Part shown: piece by piece, positions 42,090 through 51,045 of the stretch
Layout of the letters: every line of letters starts with the position of its first letter
How positions within the stretch are numbered: the stretch's first letter is position 1
Assembly (NCBI RefSeq): GCF_014323725.1
Contig: NZ_JABVED010000002.1
Span: forward strand, 267,682 to 331,681
Direction: 5' to 3'
DNA length: 64,000 nucleotides
Origin: Actinokineospora xionganensis
GTDB taxonomy: Bacteria; Actinomycetota; Actinomycetes; Mycobacteriales; Pseudonocardiaceae
Notes under the pieces: model-generated
The model's database searches: none
What the model saw: the letters and a program-made list of their open reading frames with translations, nothing else
What the model was told of the DNA's origin: nothing
Position numbers and translations under genes: made by a program

Positions 42090-43241
42090 TCAGCCGCCCG
42101 GTCGGGTCAATCCGTCGGTGGCCGCGTCCCGGCTCAGCACGACGCCGTCGGTGCGCTTGAGCGCCTGTTCCTTGCGCGCGGCCGACACCTCGGTGTCGCT
42201 GGTGAGATCGCGCAGCCGGATCGGCGGGCCCAGGTCGACCAACGTCGGCAGGTACTCCGCCTGGTCGACGGTCCAGCCCTGGCCCGACTTCACGAAGCGG
42301 AACCGGGCGAGGACGCCTTCCTCGGTGGTGCCTTTCGGCTCCTCGTGCCTGGCGACCTGGTTGCCGAGCCCGTAGGTGACCCACTTGCCGTTGATCCGCT
42401 CGAAGGGCTGCACCACGTGCGCGTGGTGACCGATGATCACGTCGATCGACGGGTCGCCGAGCAGCCGCTGGGCGATCTTGCGCTGGTCGGCGGTCGGCTC
42501 GTGCTTGCCCTCGATGCCCCAGTGGATGCTCGCGACGACCACCTCGGCGCCCGCATCCCTGGCCCGCTTCGCCTCGGCGATGACCGCCGCCGGGTCCAGC
42601 AGGTTGGCCATCCACGGCGTGGGGCGGGTCGTGCCCTTGTTGAAGGCGAACGTGTAGGACACGAAGCCGACCTTGACCCCGGCCACGTCCCGGACCAGCG
42701 GCTTCGCCGCCTCGGCGGCCGAGCGGGCCGACCCGGTGTGCTGGATCTTGGCGTCGTCGAGCGCGTCGAGCGTGTTGGCGACACCCTCCGCGCCCTGGTC
42801 CATCGTGTGGTTCGAGGCGGTCGAGCAGACGTCGAAACCGCTCTGCACCAGGCCGGTGGCGAGTTCGGGCGGGGCGTAGAAGGTCGGGTAGCCCTTGAAC
42901 GGGCCCTTCGCGGTGGCGATCGGGACTTCGAGGTGGCAGAGAGCCAGATCGGCCTGCTCCAGCACCGGCTTGATCCCCGCGAAGAGGGGCGCGTAGTCGC
43001 GCTTGCCGTTGCCGTCCTCGGTGGCCTGCTCGGTGAGGGCGGGGTGGATGAGCACATCGCCGCCCGCGATCAGGGTGAAGGAGCCCGCGGGAGCGACGGT
43101 CGTCGTGGTCGGCGGGATCGCGGCGGAAGGCGTGGAGGCCGCGGACGGGACGGGAGCGACCTCGGTGCAGCCCGCGGCGGCGGTGAGCAGGGCACAACCG
43201 ATCAGACCAGCGGTGACTCGGCTCCTGCGCACGATCGGCAC
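42090..43241 (-). CDS. CapA-family (PGA_cap) lipoprotein
   Basis: This 383-residue protein has a signal peptide with lipobox AAGC (cysteine near 25) and a metallophosphatase-like PGA_cap domain. Metal-site motifs include LIAGGDVLIHPAL near 55, STASNHTMDQGAEGVANTLD near 140, VVVASIHWGIEGKHEP near 240, and VIIGHHAHVVQPFE near 270. CapA proteins help make or anchor poly-gamma-glutamate, but most actinobacterial members are uncharacterised. It stands next to, but is separated by 123 bp from, the molybdenum hydroxylase operon. Confidence 0.88.
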   Translation of the reverse strand: MPIVRRSRVTAGLIGCALLTAAAGCTEVAPVPSAASTPSAAIPPTTTTVAPAGSFTLIAGGDVLIHPALTEQATEDGNGKRDYAPLFAGIKPVLEQADLALCHLEVPIATAKGPFKGYPTFYAPPELATGLVQSGFDVCSTASNHTMDQGAEGVANTLDALDDAKIQHTGSARSAAEAAKPLVRDVAGVKVGFVSYTFAFNKGTTRPTPWMANLLDPAAVIAEAKRARDAGAEVVVASIHWGIEGKHEPTADQRKIAQRLLGDPSIDVIIGHHAHVVQPFERINGKWVTYGLGNQVARHEEPKGTTEEGVLARFRFVKSGQGWTVDQAEYLPTLVDLGPPIRLRDLTSDTEVSAARKEQALKRTDGVVLSRDAATDGLTRPGG

Positions 43242-43364
43242 GTTACTGGACCTGTGGTCGCCCCGGACGAACGGCAGGGGCTCGCGGGCACCTGCCAGTC
43301 GACGTCCACGTGCCCAGGCGACCTCGACGCGGGTCGGGACGCCACGCGGGGCCGGGTGAGGTGA

Positions 43365-44141
43365 TCACTGTCTGCGGCGGAGGATCACCACCAACACCAC
43401 CACCACTGCGGCGACCACAGCCGGGAGCAGGCGTTTCTTCAGCGAGTGCCCGGCGATCTCCATGAGGTCGATGGGTTCGGCCTCAAATTCGGGGACCGAG
43501 CGCAGGACACGGGACGGCGTGGGTTGGGTCGGGATCTCCGGGACCGCCTGGCGCTCGTCGGTCTTGATGGAGGCAGGCTCGGGATCGCCGTGGCCGGGCG
43601 AATCGGCGGACCCCATGGAGGCACTCGGCGGGTCGCCGCCCGGTGGTGACAGCCGGGCGGTCGAAGCGGCGACGGTGGTGTCGACGGCGGCGTCAGTGTC
43701 GGGGCCGAGCTTCTTCGCGAGGCAGTCGGCGAAGGTGGTGAGGATCTTGGCGCCCACCTCGGAGATCAGGCCCCGGCCGAACTGGGCGGGCTTGCCGGTG
43801 ATGGCGAGGTCCGTGCGGACTTCGCCGTCCGTCTTGACGCCGTTCTCGACGAGGGTGACCGTGACGGTCGCCGTGGCGGTGCCGTTGCCGCGAGAGTCCT
43901 TGCCGGACGCTTTGATGGTGGCCCGGTGTGCGTCTTCGTCGGTTTCGACGAATTCACCCGAACCCTTGTAGAGCAACGAGATCGGGCCCACCTTCACCTT
44001 CACCGTGCCGGCGAAGGTGGTGCCCGAGTACTCGGTCAGGGTGGCGCCCGGCAGGCAGGGCGCCACCCGTTCCGGGTCCATGAGGGCGGCCCAGACGGTG
44101 CCGATGTCGGCTGGGACCGTGAACCGGTGGTCCAACTGCAC
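43365..44141 (-). CDS. coxG: CoxG-like SRPBCC protein with C-terminal membrane anchor
   Basis: This 258-residue protein has an N-terminal CoxG/SRPBCC domain (about 1-150: FTVPADIGTVWAALMDPERV, then LPGATLTEYSG). A Ser/Pro-rich linker and a C-terminal transmembrane helix (LPAVVAAVVVVLVVIL) with a basic end follow. CoxG proteins recruit CO dehydrogenase-type enzymes to the membrane and can carry quinones. The GTG at 44141 has AGGAGG seven bases upstream. It is the last gene of the molybdenum hydroxylase operon. Confidence 0.88.
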   Translation of the reverse strand: MQLDHRFTVPADIGTVWAALMDPERVAPCLPGATLTEYSGTTFAGTVKVKVGPISLLYKGSGEFVETDEDAHRATIKASGKDSRGNGTATATVTVTLVENGVKTDGEVRTDLAITGKPAQFGRGLISEVGAKILTTFADCLAKKLGPDTDAAVDTTVAASTARLSPPGGDPPSASMGSADSPGHGDPEPASIKTDERQAVPEIPTQPTPSRVLRSVPEFEAEPIDLMEIAGHSLKKRLLPAVVAAVVVVLVVILRRRQ

Positions 44142-44152
44142 TGGACTGCCTC

Positions 44153-45007
44153 CTAGACGCCCGCTGCGGCGGTCAGGGCGCGCGACGTGAGGACGCGCGC
44201 CAGGTGTTGGCGGTAGGCGGGGTCGGCGTTGCCGTCGGTGGTGGGCGAAGTGCCTTCCGCGGCGTGTTCGGCCGCCGATTTGATGTTCTCGGCGGTGGCC
44301 TGCTTGCCGATCAGGGCGTCCTCGACGGCGGTGGCGCGGATCGGGACCGAGGCCATGTTGGTCAAGGCGATGCGGGCCTCGGCGATCTTCCCGGCCTCGG
44401 CGCGGACCGTGGCGGCGACGCCGACGATGGACCACGCCTGGGCGACGCGTTGGAACTTCTCGTAGTGGGCGGTCCAGCCCGTGTGTTTCGGGACGTGGAC
44501 CTCGACCAGGATTTCCGCCTGGTGCAGGGCGGTGGTGAAGAAGTCGACAAAGAAGTCGGCCGCCGACACCGTACGCCGACCGTCCATTCCGGACACGATG
44601 AAGCGGGCGTCGAGGGCGAGCGCCGGGGCGAGCAGGTCTCCGGCCGGGTCGGCGTGGGCCAGTGACCCGCCGAACGTGCCGCGGTGGCGCACCTGCGGGT
44701 CGGCCACCGTGTCCGTGGCGAGCTTGATCAGTTCGGCGTGTTCGGCCACCAGTGGGTCGCGCTGGACGTCGTAGTGGGTGGTCATCGCGCCGATCACGAG
44801 GTGGTCGCCGCCGTCGCGCACGCCGCGCATCTCCGGGATCCGGCCGAGGTCGATGAGTTTGGTCGGCGCGGCCAGGCGCATGCGCAGCACGGGGAGCAGG
44901 CTCTGGCCGCCCGCGATCACCTTGGCCTCGTCGCCCGCCTCGGCCAACGCCCGCACGGCGCTGTCGACCGTGGTGGGTGCGACGTAGTCGAAAGCCGCCG
45001 GGATCAT
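44153..45007 (-). CDS. Molybdenum hydroxylase FAD-binding subunit (CoxM-like)
   Basis: This 284-residue subunit has the FAD-binding segments AGGQSLLPVLRMRLA (about 33-47) and RHRGTFGGSLAHADPAGDLL (about 105-124), then the CO_deh_flav_C domain. It passes electrons from the iron-sulfur subunit to an acceptor. The ATG overlaps the large subunit's stop codon (ATGA). It is complete and typical in length. Confidence 0.93.
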   Translation of the reverse strand: MIPAAFDYVAPTTVDSAVRALAEAGDEAKVIAGGQSLLPVLRMRLAAPTKLIDLGRIPEMRGVRDGGDHLVIGAMTTHYDVQRDPLVAEHAELIKLATDTVADPQVRHRGTFGGSLAHADPAGDLLAPALALDARFIVSGMDGRRTVSAADFFVDFFTTALHQAEILVEVHVPKHTGWTAHYEKFQRVAQAWSIVGVAATVRAEAGKIAEARIALTNMASVPIRATAVEDALIGKQATAENIKSAAEHAAEGTSPTTDGNADPAYRQHLARVLTSRALTAAAGV

Positions 45008-47436
45008 CGCGAACCTCCAGCCGTGTCGATCGAGCCGAGCCCGCCGCCCGCTTCGCCGCGGATGCCGCTCTCGGCCGTGGACGCGCCCTGGATCGCCGAC
45101 CAGACGCGCATGGGGGTGCAGGGCATCGGGATGTCGCGGACACCCAGGTGCCGGACGGCGTCGATCACGGCGTTGACCACCGCCGGTGTCGACGCGATGG
45201 TGCCCGCCTCGCCGACCCCCTTGACGCCCAGGGCGTTCGTCGTCGACGGGCTCACCGTGCGGTCGGTGACGAAGGACGGCAGGTCGACCGCGGACGGGAC
45301 CAGGTAGTCGGCGAAGGTGCCCGTGGTGAGGGTGCCGGTCTCGTCGTGGATGGCCTCCTCGTAGAGGGCTTGCGCCAGTCCTTGGGCGAGACCGCCGTGG
45401 ACTTGGCCGTCGACGATCATCGGGTTGATGACCTTGCCGATGTCGTCCACGCACACGTACTTGCGGATCTTCACGTGCCCGGTCTCGGTGTCGACCTCCG
45501 TCGCGCACAGGTGGGTGCCGTGCGGGAACGAGAAGTTCTCCGGGTCGAATGTGGCCTCGGCGTCGAGCGAGGGCTCGATGCCGTCGGGCAGGTCGTGGGC
45601 GGCGAACACGGCCAGCGCGACATCGGTGATGCCGGTGGACTTGTCGGTCCCGCGGACGGTGAACTGGCCGCCTGCGAACTGGAGGTCGTCCTCGGCGCAC
45701 TCCATCAGGTGCGCGGCGATCTTGCGCGCCTTCGCGATCACTTTCTCCCCGGCCTTGAGCACGGCCATCGCGCCGACGGTCAGGGAGCGCGAGCCGTAGG
45801 TGTCGAGGCCTCTGGGCGAGATCTGGGTGTCGCCGTGCAGGACCTCGATGTGGTCGAACGGCACGCCGAGCTGGTCGGCGACGATCTGGCTCCACGCCGT
45901 CTCGTGGCCCTGGCCGTGCGGCGACGAGCCGGTGACCACCTCGACCTTGCCGCTGGGCAGCATGCGGATGGCCGCGTGTTCCCAGCCGCCCGCGCCGTAG
46001 GCCAGCGAGCCGAGGACCCGCGAGGGCGCGAGCCCGCACATCTCGGTGAACGTCGACGTCCCGATGCCGAGCTGCACGACGTCACCGCGCCGGCGACGTT
46101 CCTGCTGTTCGGCGCGCAGGCCGTCGTAGTCGAAGAGTTCCTTCGCGCGGGCGGTCGCCGCCTCATAGTCGCCGGAGTCGTACGTCATCCCGGCGACGGT
46201 GGTGAAGGGGAACTCGTCGTTCTTGATCCAGTTCTGCTCGCGGACCGCGATCGGGTCCATGTCCAGCTCGGCGGCGAGTTCGTCCATCAGGCGCTCGATG
46301 GCGAAGGTTGCCTCCGGCCTGCCCGCGCCGCGGTAGGCGTCGGTCGGAGTCTTGTTCGTGAAGACGTTGGTGCAGGCGAACCGGTACGCCGGGAACTTGT
46401 AGATCGCGTTGAACATGAACGCGCCCAGGATCGGCACACCCGGTGTCACCAGGCGGAGGTAGGCGCCCATGTCGGCGAGGAGTTCGACCTTGAGGCCGGT
46501 GACGGTGCCGTCGCGGCGGGCGGCGAGGGTGAGCTTCTGGAGCTGGTCGCGGCCGTGGTGGGCCGACACCAGCGACTCGGAGCGGGACTCGGTCCACTTC
46601 ACCGGCTTGCCCAGTCGCTTGGCGGCGAGCAGGCAGACGACCTCTTCCGGCGTGACCTGGAGTTTGCCGCCGAACCCGCCGCCGACGTCGGGGGCGATGA
46701 CGCGGATCTTGTGCTCGGGGGTGTTCGTGGTCAGCGCGAGCATGAGCCGCAGGATGTGCGGGATCTGGGTGGAGGACCAGACCGTGAGCTGTTCGCCGGT
46801 CGGGTCGACCACGACCGAGCGCGGCTCCATGAACGACGGGATCAGCCGCTGCTGGCGGAAGGTGCGCTCGATCAGCACCTCCGCGCCCGCGATGGCCTCC
46901 TCGACGTCGGACCCGGTGCCCGCCTCGGCCGAGTCGAACACCCACAGCGCGGACTTGTTGGTGCCGAGGTCCGGGTGCACCAGGTCGGCGTCGTCGATGG
47001 CGGTGGCCAGGTCGAGCACCACGGGCAGTTCGTCGTAGTCGACATCGATGACTTCCAGCGCGTCGTGCGCCTCTGCCTTGCTCCGGGCGATCACCACGGC
47101 GATCGCCTCACCGGCGAAGTTGACCGTGTCGACCGCGAGGGACGGCGCGGGCGGCGCCTTCATGTCCTCGGTGATCGGCCACGCGCACGGCAGGCTGCCC
47201 TGTTCCTCGGCGAGGTCCGCGCCGGTCAGGATCGCGATGACCCCGGGCTTCGTCTTGGCGGCGGACGTGTCGATCGACGCGATTCGCGCGTGGGCGGAGG
47301 TGCTGCGCAGGAAGGCCACGTGCAGCAGCCCGGGCAGTGTCAGGTTGTCGGTCCACCGGGTGCGGCCGGTGATAAGGCGGGCGTCCTCCTTGCGGAGCCG
47401 GGACCGGCCGACTTCCGGTTCGACGGTCGCGGTCAT
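45004..47436 (-). CDS. Molybdopterin-binding large subunit of a xanthine dehydrogenase-family enzyme (form II CoxL-like)
   Basis: This 810-residue catalytic subunit is of the xanthine oxidase family. The active-site loop reads [12 protein letters not shown], the form II signature, not the AYxCSFR loop of true CO dehydrogenase; CO oxidation is therefore unlikely. The catalytic glutamate is present near the C-terminus ([13 protein letters not shown]). The MoCo-binding segment includes [20 protein letters not shown]. The substrate is an unidentified aldehyde or N-heterocycle. The ATG at 47436 overlaps the small subunit's stop (ATGA). Confidence 0.93.
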   Translation of the reverse strand: MTATVEPEVGRSRLRKEDARLITGRTRWTDNLTLPGLLHVAFLRSTSAHARIASIDTSAAKTKPGVIAILTGADLAEEQGSLPCAWPITEDMKAPPAPSLAVDTVNFAGEAIAVVIARSKAEAHDALEVIDVDYDELPVVLDLATAIDDADLVHPDLGTNKSALWVFDSAEAGTGSDVEEAIAGAEVLIERTFRQQRLIPSFMEPRSVVVDPTGEQLTVWSSTQIPHILRLMLALTTNTPEHKIRVIAPDVGGGFGGKLQVTPEEVVCLLAAKRLGKPVKWTESRSESLVSAHHGRDQLQKLTLAARRDGTVTGLKVELLADMGAYLRLVTPGVPILGAFMFNAIYKFPAYRFACTNVFTNKTPTDAYRGAGRPEATFAIERLMDELAAELDMDPIAVREQNWIKNDEFPFTTVAGMTYDSGDYEAATARAKELFDYDGLRAEQQERRRRGDVVQLGIGTSTFTEMCGLAPSRVLGSLAYGAGGWEHAAIRMLPSGKVEVVTGSSPHGQGHETAWSQIVADQLGVPFDHIEVLHGDTQISPRGLDTYGSRSLTVGAMAVLKAGEKVIAKARKIAAHLMECAEDDLQFAGGQFTVRGTDKSTGITDVALAVFAAHDLPDGIEPSLDAEATFDPENFSFPHGTHLCATEVDTETGHVKIRKYVCVDDIGKVINPMIVDGQVHGGLAQGLAQALYEEAIHDETGTLTTGTFADYLVPSAVDLPSFVTDRTVSPSTTNALGVKGVGEAGTIASTPAVVNAVIDAVRHLGVRDIPMPCTPMRVWSAIQGASTAESGIRGEAGGGLGSIDTAGGSR

Positions 47437-47975
47437 CGCTCGCCTCCGGAGATCTGGCTCTTCGTGCGGCTGACGTGCGGTTCGTCGACCCGCTCGACCT
47501 CCGGGCCCGCGCCCGGCCGCATCTGGTGAGCGGCGTCGCGGACGGCTTTGACGATGTTCTGATAGCCCGTGCAGCGACACAGGTTGCCTTCAAGGCCGTG
47601 GCGGACCGCGGCTTCGTCGGGGTCGGGGTTGTCGGCGAGGAGATCGATCGACTGCATGATCATTCCGGGCGTGCAGAACCCGCACTGCAGCGCGTGGTTG
47701 TCGTGGAAGGCCTGCTGGACCGGGTGGAGCTTGCCGTCGCGGGCCAGCCCCTCGATGGTGGTGACCTCGCTGCCGTGGGCTTGGACGGCGAGCACGGAAC
47801 AGGACTTCACGCTGTGGCCGTCCAGGTGGACGGTGCAGGAGCCGCAGTTGCTGGTGTCGCAGCCGACGACGGTGCCGACCTTGCCGAGCTTGTCGCGCAG
47901 GTAGTGCACGAGCAGCTGGCGGGGCTCGACGTCGTCGGCGTACTCGATGCCGTCGACGGTGACGGTGATGCGCAT
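47433..47975 (-). CDS. Molybdenum hydroxylase iron-sulfur subunit (CoxS-like)
   Basis: This 180-residue subunit binds two [2Fe-2S] clusters. The plant-type site is [15 protein letters not shown] (about 40-54) and the C-terminal site combines [10 protein letters not shown] with [10 protein letters not shown] 25-residue tail beyond the fold is unusual in length. The ATG at 47975 follows GGAGG. It is the first gene of the coxSLMG group. Confidence 0.94.
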   Translation of the reverse strand: MRITVTVDGIEYADDVEPRQLLVHYLRDKLGKVGTVVGCDTSNCGSCTVHLDGHSVKSCSVLAVQAHGSEVTTIEGLARDGKLHPVQQAFHDNHALQCGFCTPGMIMQSIDLLADNPDPDEAAVRHGLEGNLCRCTGYQNIVKAVRDAAHQMRPGAGPEVERVDEPHVSRTKSQISGGER

Positions 47976-48269
47976 CGTGCCTCCAAGCGAACACGCCCGC
48001 TGGAGCCGGGCTGGCGGAGAACGGACCGAGCCCAATGTGCGTGACCGGGCTCACACCCGAGCGTGCCCCTGTTCTCCCGCCCTCACAACCCCATGGGGCC
48101 TGCCTGTGGACAACTCCGCCTGCCGTCACCGGATCGAGTCGCGGGCTACGACATTGCGAACCATCCCACCGGCACCTAAGGGGACCGCGACGGCAGCCGA
48201 CCACGGTGGCCACCCATCAGCGAGTGTCACAACGCAGGTGACCAAATGTTTAAATTCCGGGGTGGCGGA

Positions 48270-49373
48270 CTAGTGGATGCGGCCGGACAGGTCGGCGAGC
48301 CGCTGGCCCTGCCTGCCCCAGCGCAGCGCGATGATCTCGGCCGCGATCGACACCGCCGTCTCCTCCGGGGTGCGGGCACCCAGGTCCAGGCCGATCGGGG
48401 ACGACAGCGCGGACAGCTCGCTCTCGGTCAGACCGGCTTCGCGGAGCCGGGCCATGCGGTCGTCGTGGGTGCGGCGGGAGCCCATGGCGCCGACGTAGGC
48501 GAGCTTGCAGCGCAGCGCGACCTCCAGGACCGGCACGTCGAACTTCGGATCGTGGGTCAGGACCGTGACGACGGTCCGCGAGTCGACCCGGCCCGCCGCC
48601 AACTCGGCGGCGAGGTAGCGGTGCGGCCAGTCGACGACGACCTCGTGCGCGCCCGGGAACCGGGTCGTCGTGGCGAAGACCGGGCGGGCGTCGCACACGG
48701 TCACGCGGTAGCCGAGGTAGGTGCCGAGCCGGGCCATCGCGGCGGCGAAGTCGATCGCACCGAAGACGAGCATCCGCGGCGGCGGCTCGAAGGAGTTCAC
48801 GAAGACCGACAGGCCTTCCCCGCGCCGTTCGCCGTCGGTGCCGTAGACCAGCGTCCCGCTGCGGCCACTGGCGAGCAGCCCCCGCGCGTCGTCCGCGATC
48901 GCGTCGTCGATTCGGGCCGACCCCGTGGAGCCCGCCACGCGATCCGGCCAGATGACGATCCGCGCGCCCACGAGAGTCGGGTGGGCGACGATGGTCGCCA
49001 CGGCGACGGGCACCTCGGCGTGGACCGACTCGGCCAGCGCGGCCAGCTCCGGGAAGCTGTCGCGGTCGATCCGCTCGACGTAGATGTCGATGATCCCGCC
49101 GCAGGTCAGCCCGACCGCGAAGGCGTCGTCGTCGCTGACCCCGTAGCGCTGCAGGGCGGGCTTCCCCGTCTCCAGCACCTCGCGGCCGACCTCGTACACC
49201 GCGCCCTCGACACATCCGCCGGACACGCTCCCGGTCACCGTGCCGTCCGCGGCGACCATCATCGACGCGCCCGCCGAGCGCGGGGCCGAGGAGAAGGTGG
49301 CCACGACAGTCCCGACCGCCACCGCCTCGCCTGCTTCGTAGCGACGCATGACCTCGTCGAGCACGTCACGCAC
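48270..49373 (-). CDS. XdhC/CoxF-family MoCo maturation protein
   Basis: This 367-residue protein has an N-terminal XdhC_CoxI domain with GSVSGGCVEGAVYEVG near 47 and LTCGGIIDIYVE. A C-terminal Rossmann-type XdhC_C domain (AYVGAMGSRRTHDDRM, about 300) follows. XdhC proteins bind molybdenum cofactor, promote its sulfuration and insert it into xanthine oxidase-family enzymes. The GTG start overlaps the VWA gene's stop by 8 bases, so the two are coupled. About 294 bp without a gene separate it from coxS; that gap holds one DnaA-box-like nonamer (48105-48113) and probably a promoter. Confidence 0.9.
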   Translation of the reverse strand: MRDVLDEVMRRYEAGEAVAVGTVVATFSSAPRSAGASMMVAADGTVTGSVSGGCVEGAVYEVGREVLETGKPALQRYGVSDDDAFAVGLTCGGIIDIYVERIDRDSFPELAALAESVHAEVPVAVATIVAHPTLVGARIVIWPDRVAGSTGSARIDDAIADDARGLLASGRSGTLVYGTDGERRGEGLSVFVNSFEPPPRMLVFGAIDFAAAMARLGTYLGYRVTVCDARPVFATTTRFPGAHEVVVDWPHRYLAAELAAGRVDSRTVVTVLTHDPKFDVPVLEVALRCKLAYVGAMGSRRTHDDRMARLREAGLTESELSALSSPIGLDLGARTPEETAVSIAAEIIALRWGRQGQRLADLSGRIH

Positions 49374-50451
49374 GGCGCACCTCCTGGAGCAGACGGTCCA
49401 ATGTGGCCAGGCTATGTCCCGCCAGCAGGCGGTCGACATGGGGCAGGGCGGCGGCGATCCCGGACTGGACCGGCTCGTACGTCTCGGCGCCCGCGTGCGG
49501 GTTCACCCAGAACACCCGGTGCGCGAGCATGCCCAGCCGCGCCATCTGCTCGCCAAGCAGCCTAGGGTCCCCGCGCTCCCAGCCGTCGGAGAACAGGACG
49601 ACGACGGCTTGGCGGGCGACCCCACGCTGCCCCCAGCGGTCCAGGAACGCCCGGAGGGTCTCGCCGAGTCGGGTCCCGCCCGCGAAGTCCGGCACGGCGC
49701 GGGCCGCCGCGGCGAGCGCGAACTCGGGGTCGCGCTGGCGAAGTTGCCGGGTCAGCCGGGTCAGCCGGGTGCCGAGGGTGAACACCTCCACCGGGGACCG
49801 CCGGGCCATCGCGTGGGCGAAGCGGAGCAGCGCGTCGGCGTAGGGCGACATCGACCCGGAGACGTCGATCAGCAGGACGATCCGGCGTGGGCGGCTGCGC
49901 CTGCGTTTGCGGGCGAGCCGGACGGTCTCACCACCGGCGGCCCGCATCGCGCGAAGCGTGCGGTTGCTGTCGATGGGACCGCGCCGGTCGGGCCGCCACC
50001 GCAGCGCCCGGCGCAGTGGCGGGTCGGGCCGCAGCAGGGCGATGAGTTCCCGCAGGTGGGCGCGTTCGGCGGCGGTCAGCTCGGACACGTCGCGGTGGCG
50101 CAGGACCTCGGTGTCGCTCGCCGTGCGGTCGAGGTCGCGGGCCTGCGAGGAGGAACCCGCTCCCAGGTCACCCAGCGGACTCAGCCGGCTGCGGCGGATC
50201 GCGGGTGGGCCCGGCGTGCGCGGGCGCGCGGTGGCACCGGTGAACCAGGCGTGGAAGGCGGCGTCGTAGCGCGGCAGGTCGTCCGGCTCGCCGCACAGGG
50301 TGATCCGGCCCGCCCAGTAGAGCTGCCCGACCTGTGCGGGGTCGAGTTCGGCGACCGCGTCGAGGTAGGCCCGGACCCGGCCCGGGCCGCAGGCCACACC
50401 GGCCGCGCGCACCGCGGTGGCGAAGCCGACCAGCCCTGGAAGTGGGTCCAC
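49366..50451 (-). CDS. CoxE-like VWA-domain protein
   Basis: This 361-residue protein has the VWA domain metal site (MIDAS) in LLIDVSGSMSPYADAL near residue 195 and FAGGTRLGETL near 262. The N-terminal half (about 1-180) is the CoxE-specific helical region. In molybdenum hydroxylase clusters, CoxE works with a MoxR ATPase (CoxD) in metal-centre maturation. The partner here lies at 56463-57335, beyond the Pls-like and peptidase genes. It overlaps the start of the XdhC gene. Confidence 0.88.
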   Translation of the reverse strand: MDPLPGLVGFATAVRAAGVACGPGRVRAYLDAVAELDPAQVGQLYWAGRITLCGEPDDLPRYDAAFHAWFTGATARPRTPGPPAIRRSRLSPLGDLGAGSSSQARDLDRTASDTEVLRHRDVSELTAAERAHLRELIALLRPDPPLRRALRWRPDRRGPIDSNRTLRAMRAAGGETVRLARKRRRSRPRRIVLLIDVSGSMSPYADALLRFAHAMARRSPVEVFTLGTRLTRLTRQLRQRDPEFALAAAARAVPDFAGGTRLGETLRAFLDRWGQRGVARQAVVVLFSDGWERGDPRLLGEQMARLGMLAHRVFWVNPHAGAETYEPVQSGIAAALPHVDRLLAGHSLATLDRLLQEVRRA

Positions 50452-50485
50452 CTGCCCAGTCTGCGCCTAAGTTCTGTCCAGTGAG

Positions 50486-50794
50486 TCAGGAGGACTGAGC
50501 GACCTCGGCGACGAGGCCGGTGAGGACGTCGCGGCAGTCGGCGAGCACCTTCTTGCCGCGCTTGGTGGTCCGGTAGAGCCGCACCCGCCTGCCCTCGGCG
50601 ACCTCGCCGCGCGACTTCAGCAGGCCCGCCTCCTGCATGCGGTGCAGCAGCGGATAGAGCGTGCCGGGCGAGACGCGGTAGCCGTGGTGGGTGAGTTCGG
50701 CGGTCAGCCAGGCGCCGTGCACCTCGTCGTTCGCGGCGTACTGGAGCACGCGCAGCCGCAGCGCGCCGTTCTTGAAGTCCCGGACCACATCCAT
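50486..50794 (-). CDS. PadR-family transcriptional regulator
   Basis: This 102-residue winged-helix repressor has the PadR core LRVLQYAANDEVHGAWLTAE, then VSPGTLYPLLHRMQEAGLL and the wing GRRVRLYRTTKRGKKVL. The ATG at 50794 was chosen because upstream in-frame sequence covers two CGATATCG palindromes that look like its operator. It lies between the CoxE gene and the divergent Pls-like gene and could regulate either side. The effector is unknown. Confidence 0.87.
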   Translation of the reverse strand: MDVVRDFKNGALRLRVLQYAANDEVHGAWLTAELTHHGYRVSPGTLYPLLHRMQEAGLLKSRGEVAEGRRVRLYRTTKRGKKVLADCRDVLTGLVAEVAQSS

Positions 50795-50801
50795 CGACCC
50801 A

Positions 50802-50903
50802 CGATATCGCACTTCGATATCGGAAACCGACTTCATAGTGATCTGGTTCAGCAACAACCTAATGAGTACTGAAATCGTGCTCCGATATCAGCATCCGAGT
50901 ACT
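50802..50903. promoter_or_regulatory. Operator region with CGATATCG palindromes between padR and the Pls-like gene
   Basis: Two perfect CGATATCG palindromes lie at 50802-50809 and 50815-50822 (13 bp apart), 8-28 bp before the PadR start codon. A third site, CGATATC, is at 50883-50889 between two GAGTACT copies (50864-50870, 50897-50903). This is the most AT-rich stretch in the area. The layout suggests PadR autoregulation and control of the divergent synthetase gene. A TTGACA hexamer is at 50910-50915, without a convincing -10. Confidence 0.6.
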
Positions 50904-51015
50904 AAATCGTTGACACGACCGTGTGAAGCCCGCCACGCGAAGGGGCTAAGAACGGGCGGAAAGATGGTCACCGGGCGTAAAGTACCCAGGTCACAGCCTC
51001 GACGAAAGGTGGAAG

Positions 51016-51045
51016 ATGCGTCTGACCAAGCGGTGCGAGACATGA
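51016..51045 (+). other. Possible 9-codon leader ORF coupled to the Pls-like gene
   Basis: An ATG at 51016 follows AAAGGTGGAAG and reads MRLTKRCET before a TGA at 51043-51045. That stop overlaps the ATG at 51042 of the synthetase (ATGA), which itself lacks a good ribosome binding site. The leader could couple or attenuate translation. Alternatively the synthetase starts at the in-frame ATG at 50964. Confidence 0.35.

Noticed and set aside
45004-47436. True aerobic CO dehydrogenase
   Set aside because: The active-site loop is AYRGAGR, not the AYxCSFR form required for CO oxidation.
44977-47529. 850-codon plus-strand reading frame opposite coxL
   Set aside because: Its composition is a mirror of the high-GC coxL codons; coxL itself has all expected motifs.
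48105-48113. Single TGTGGACAA nonamer before coxS
   Set aside because: One isolated box is expected by chance in a genome of this composition.
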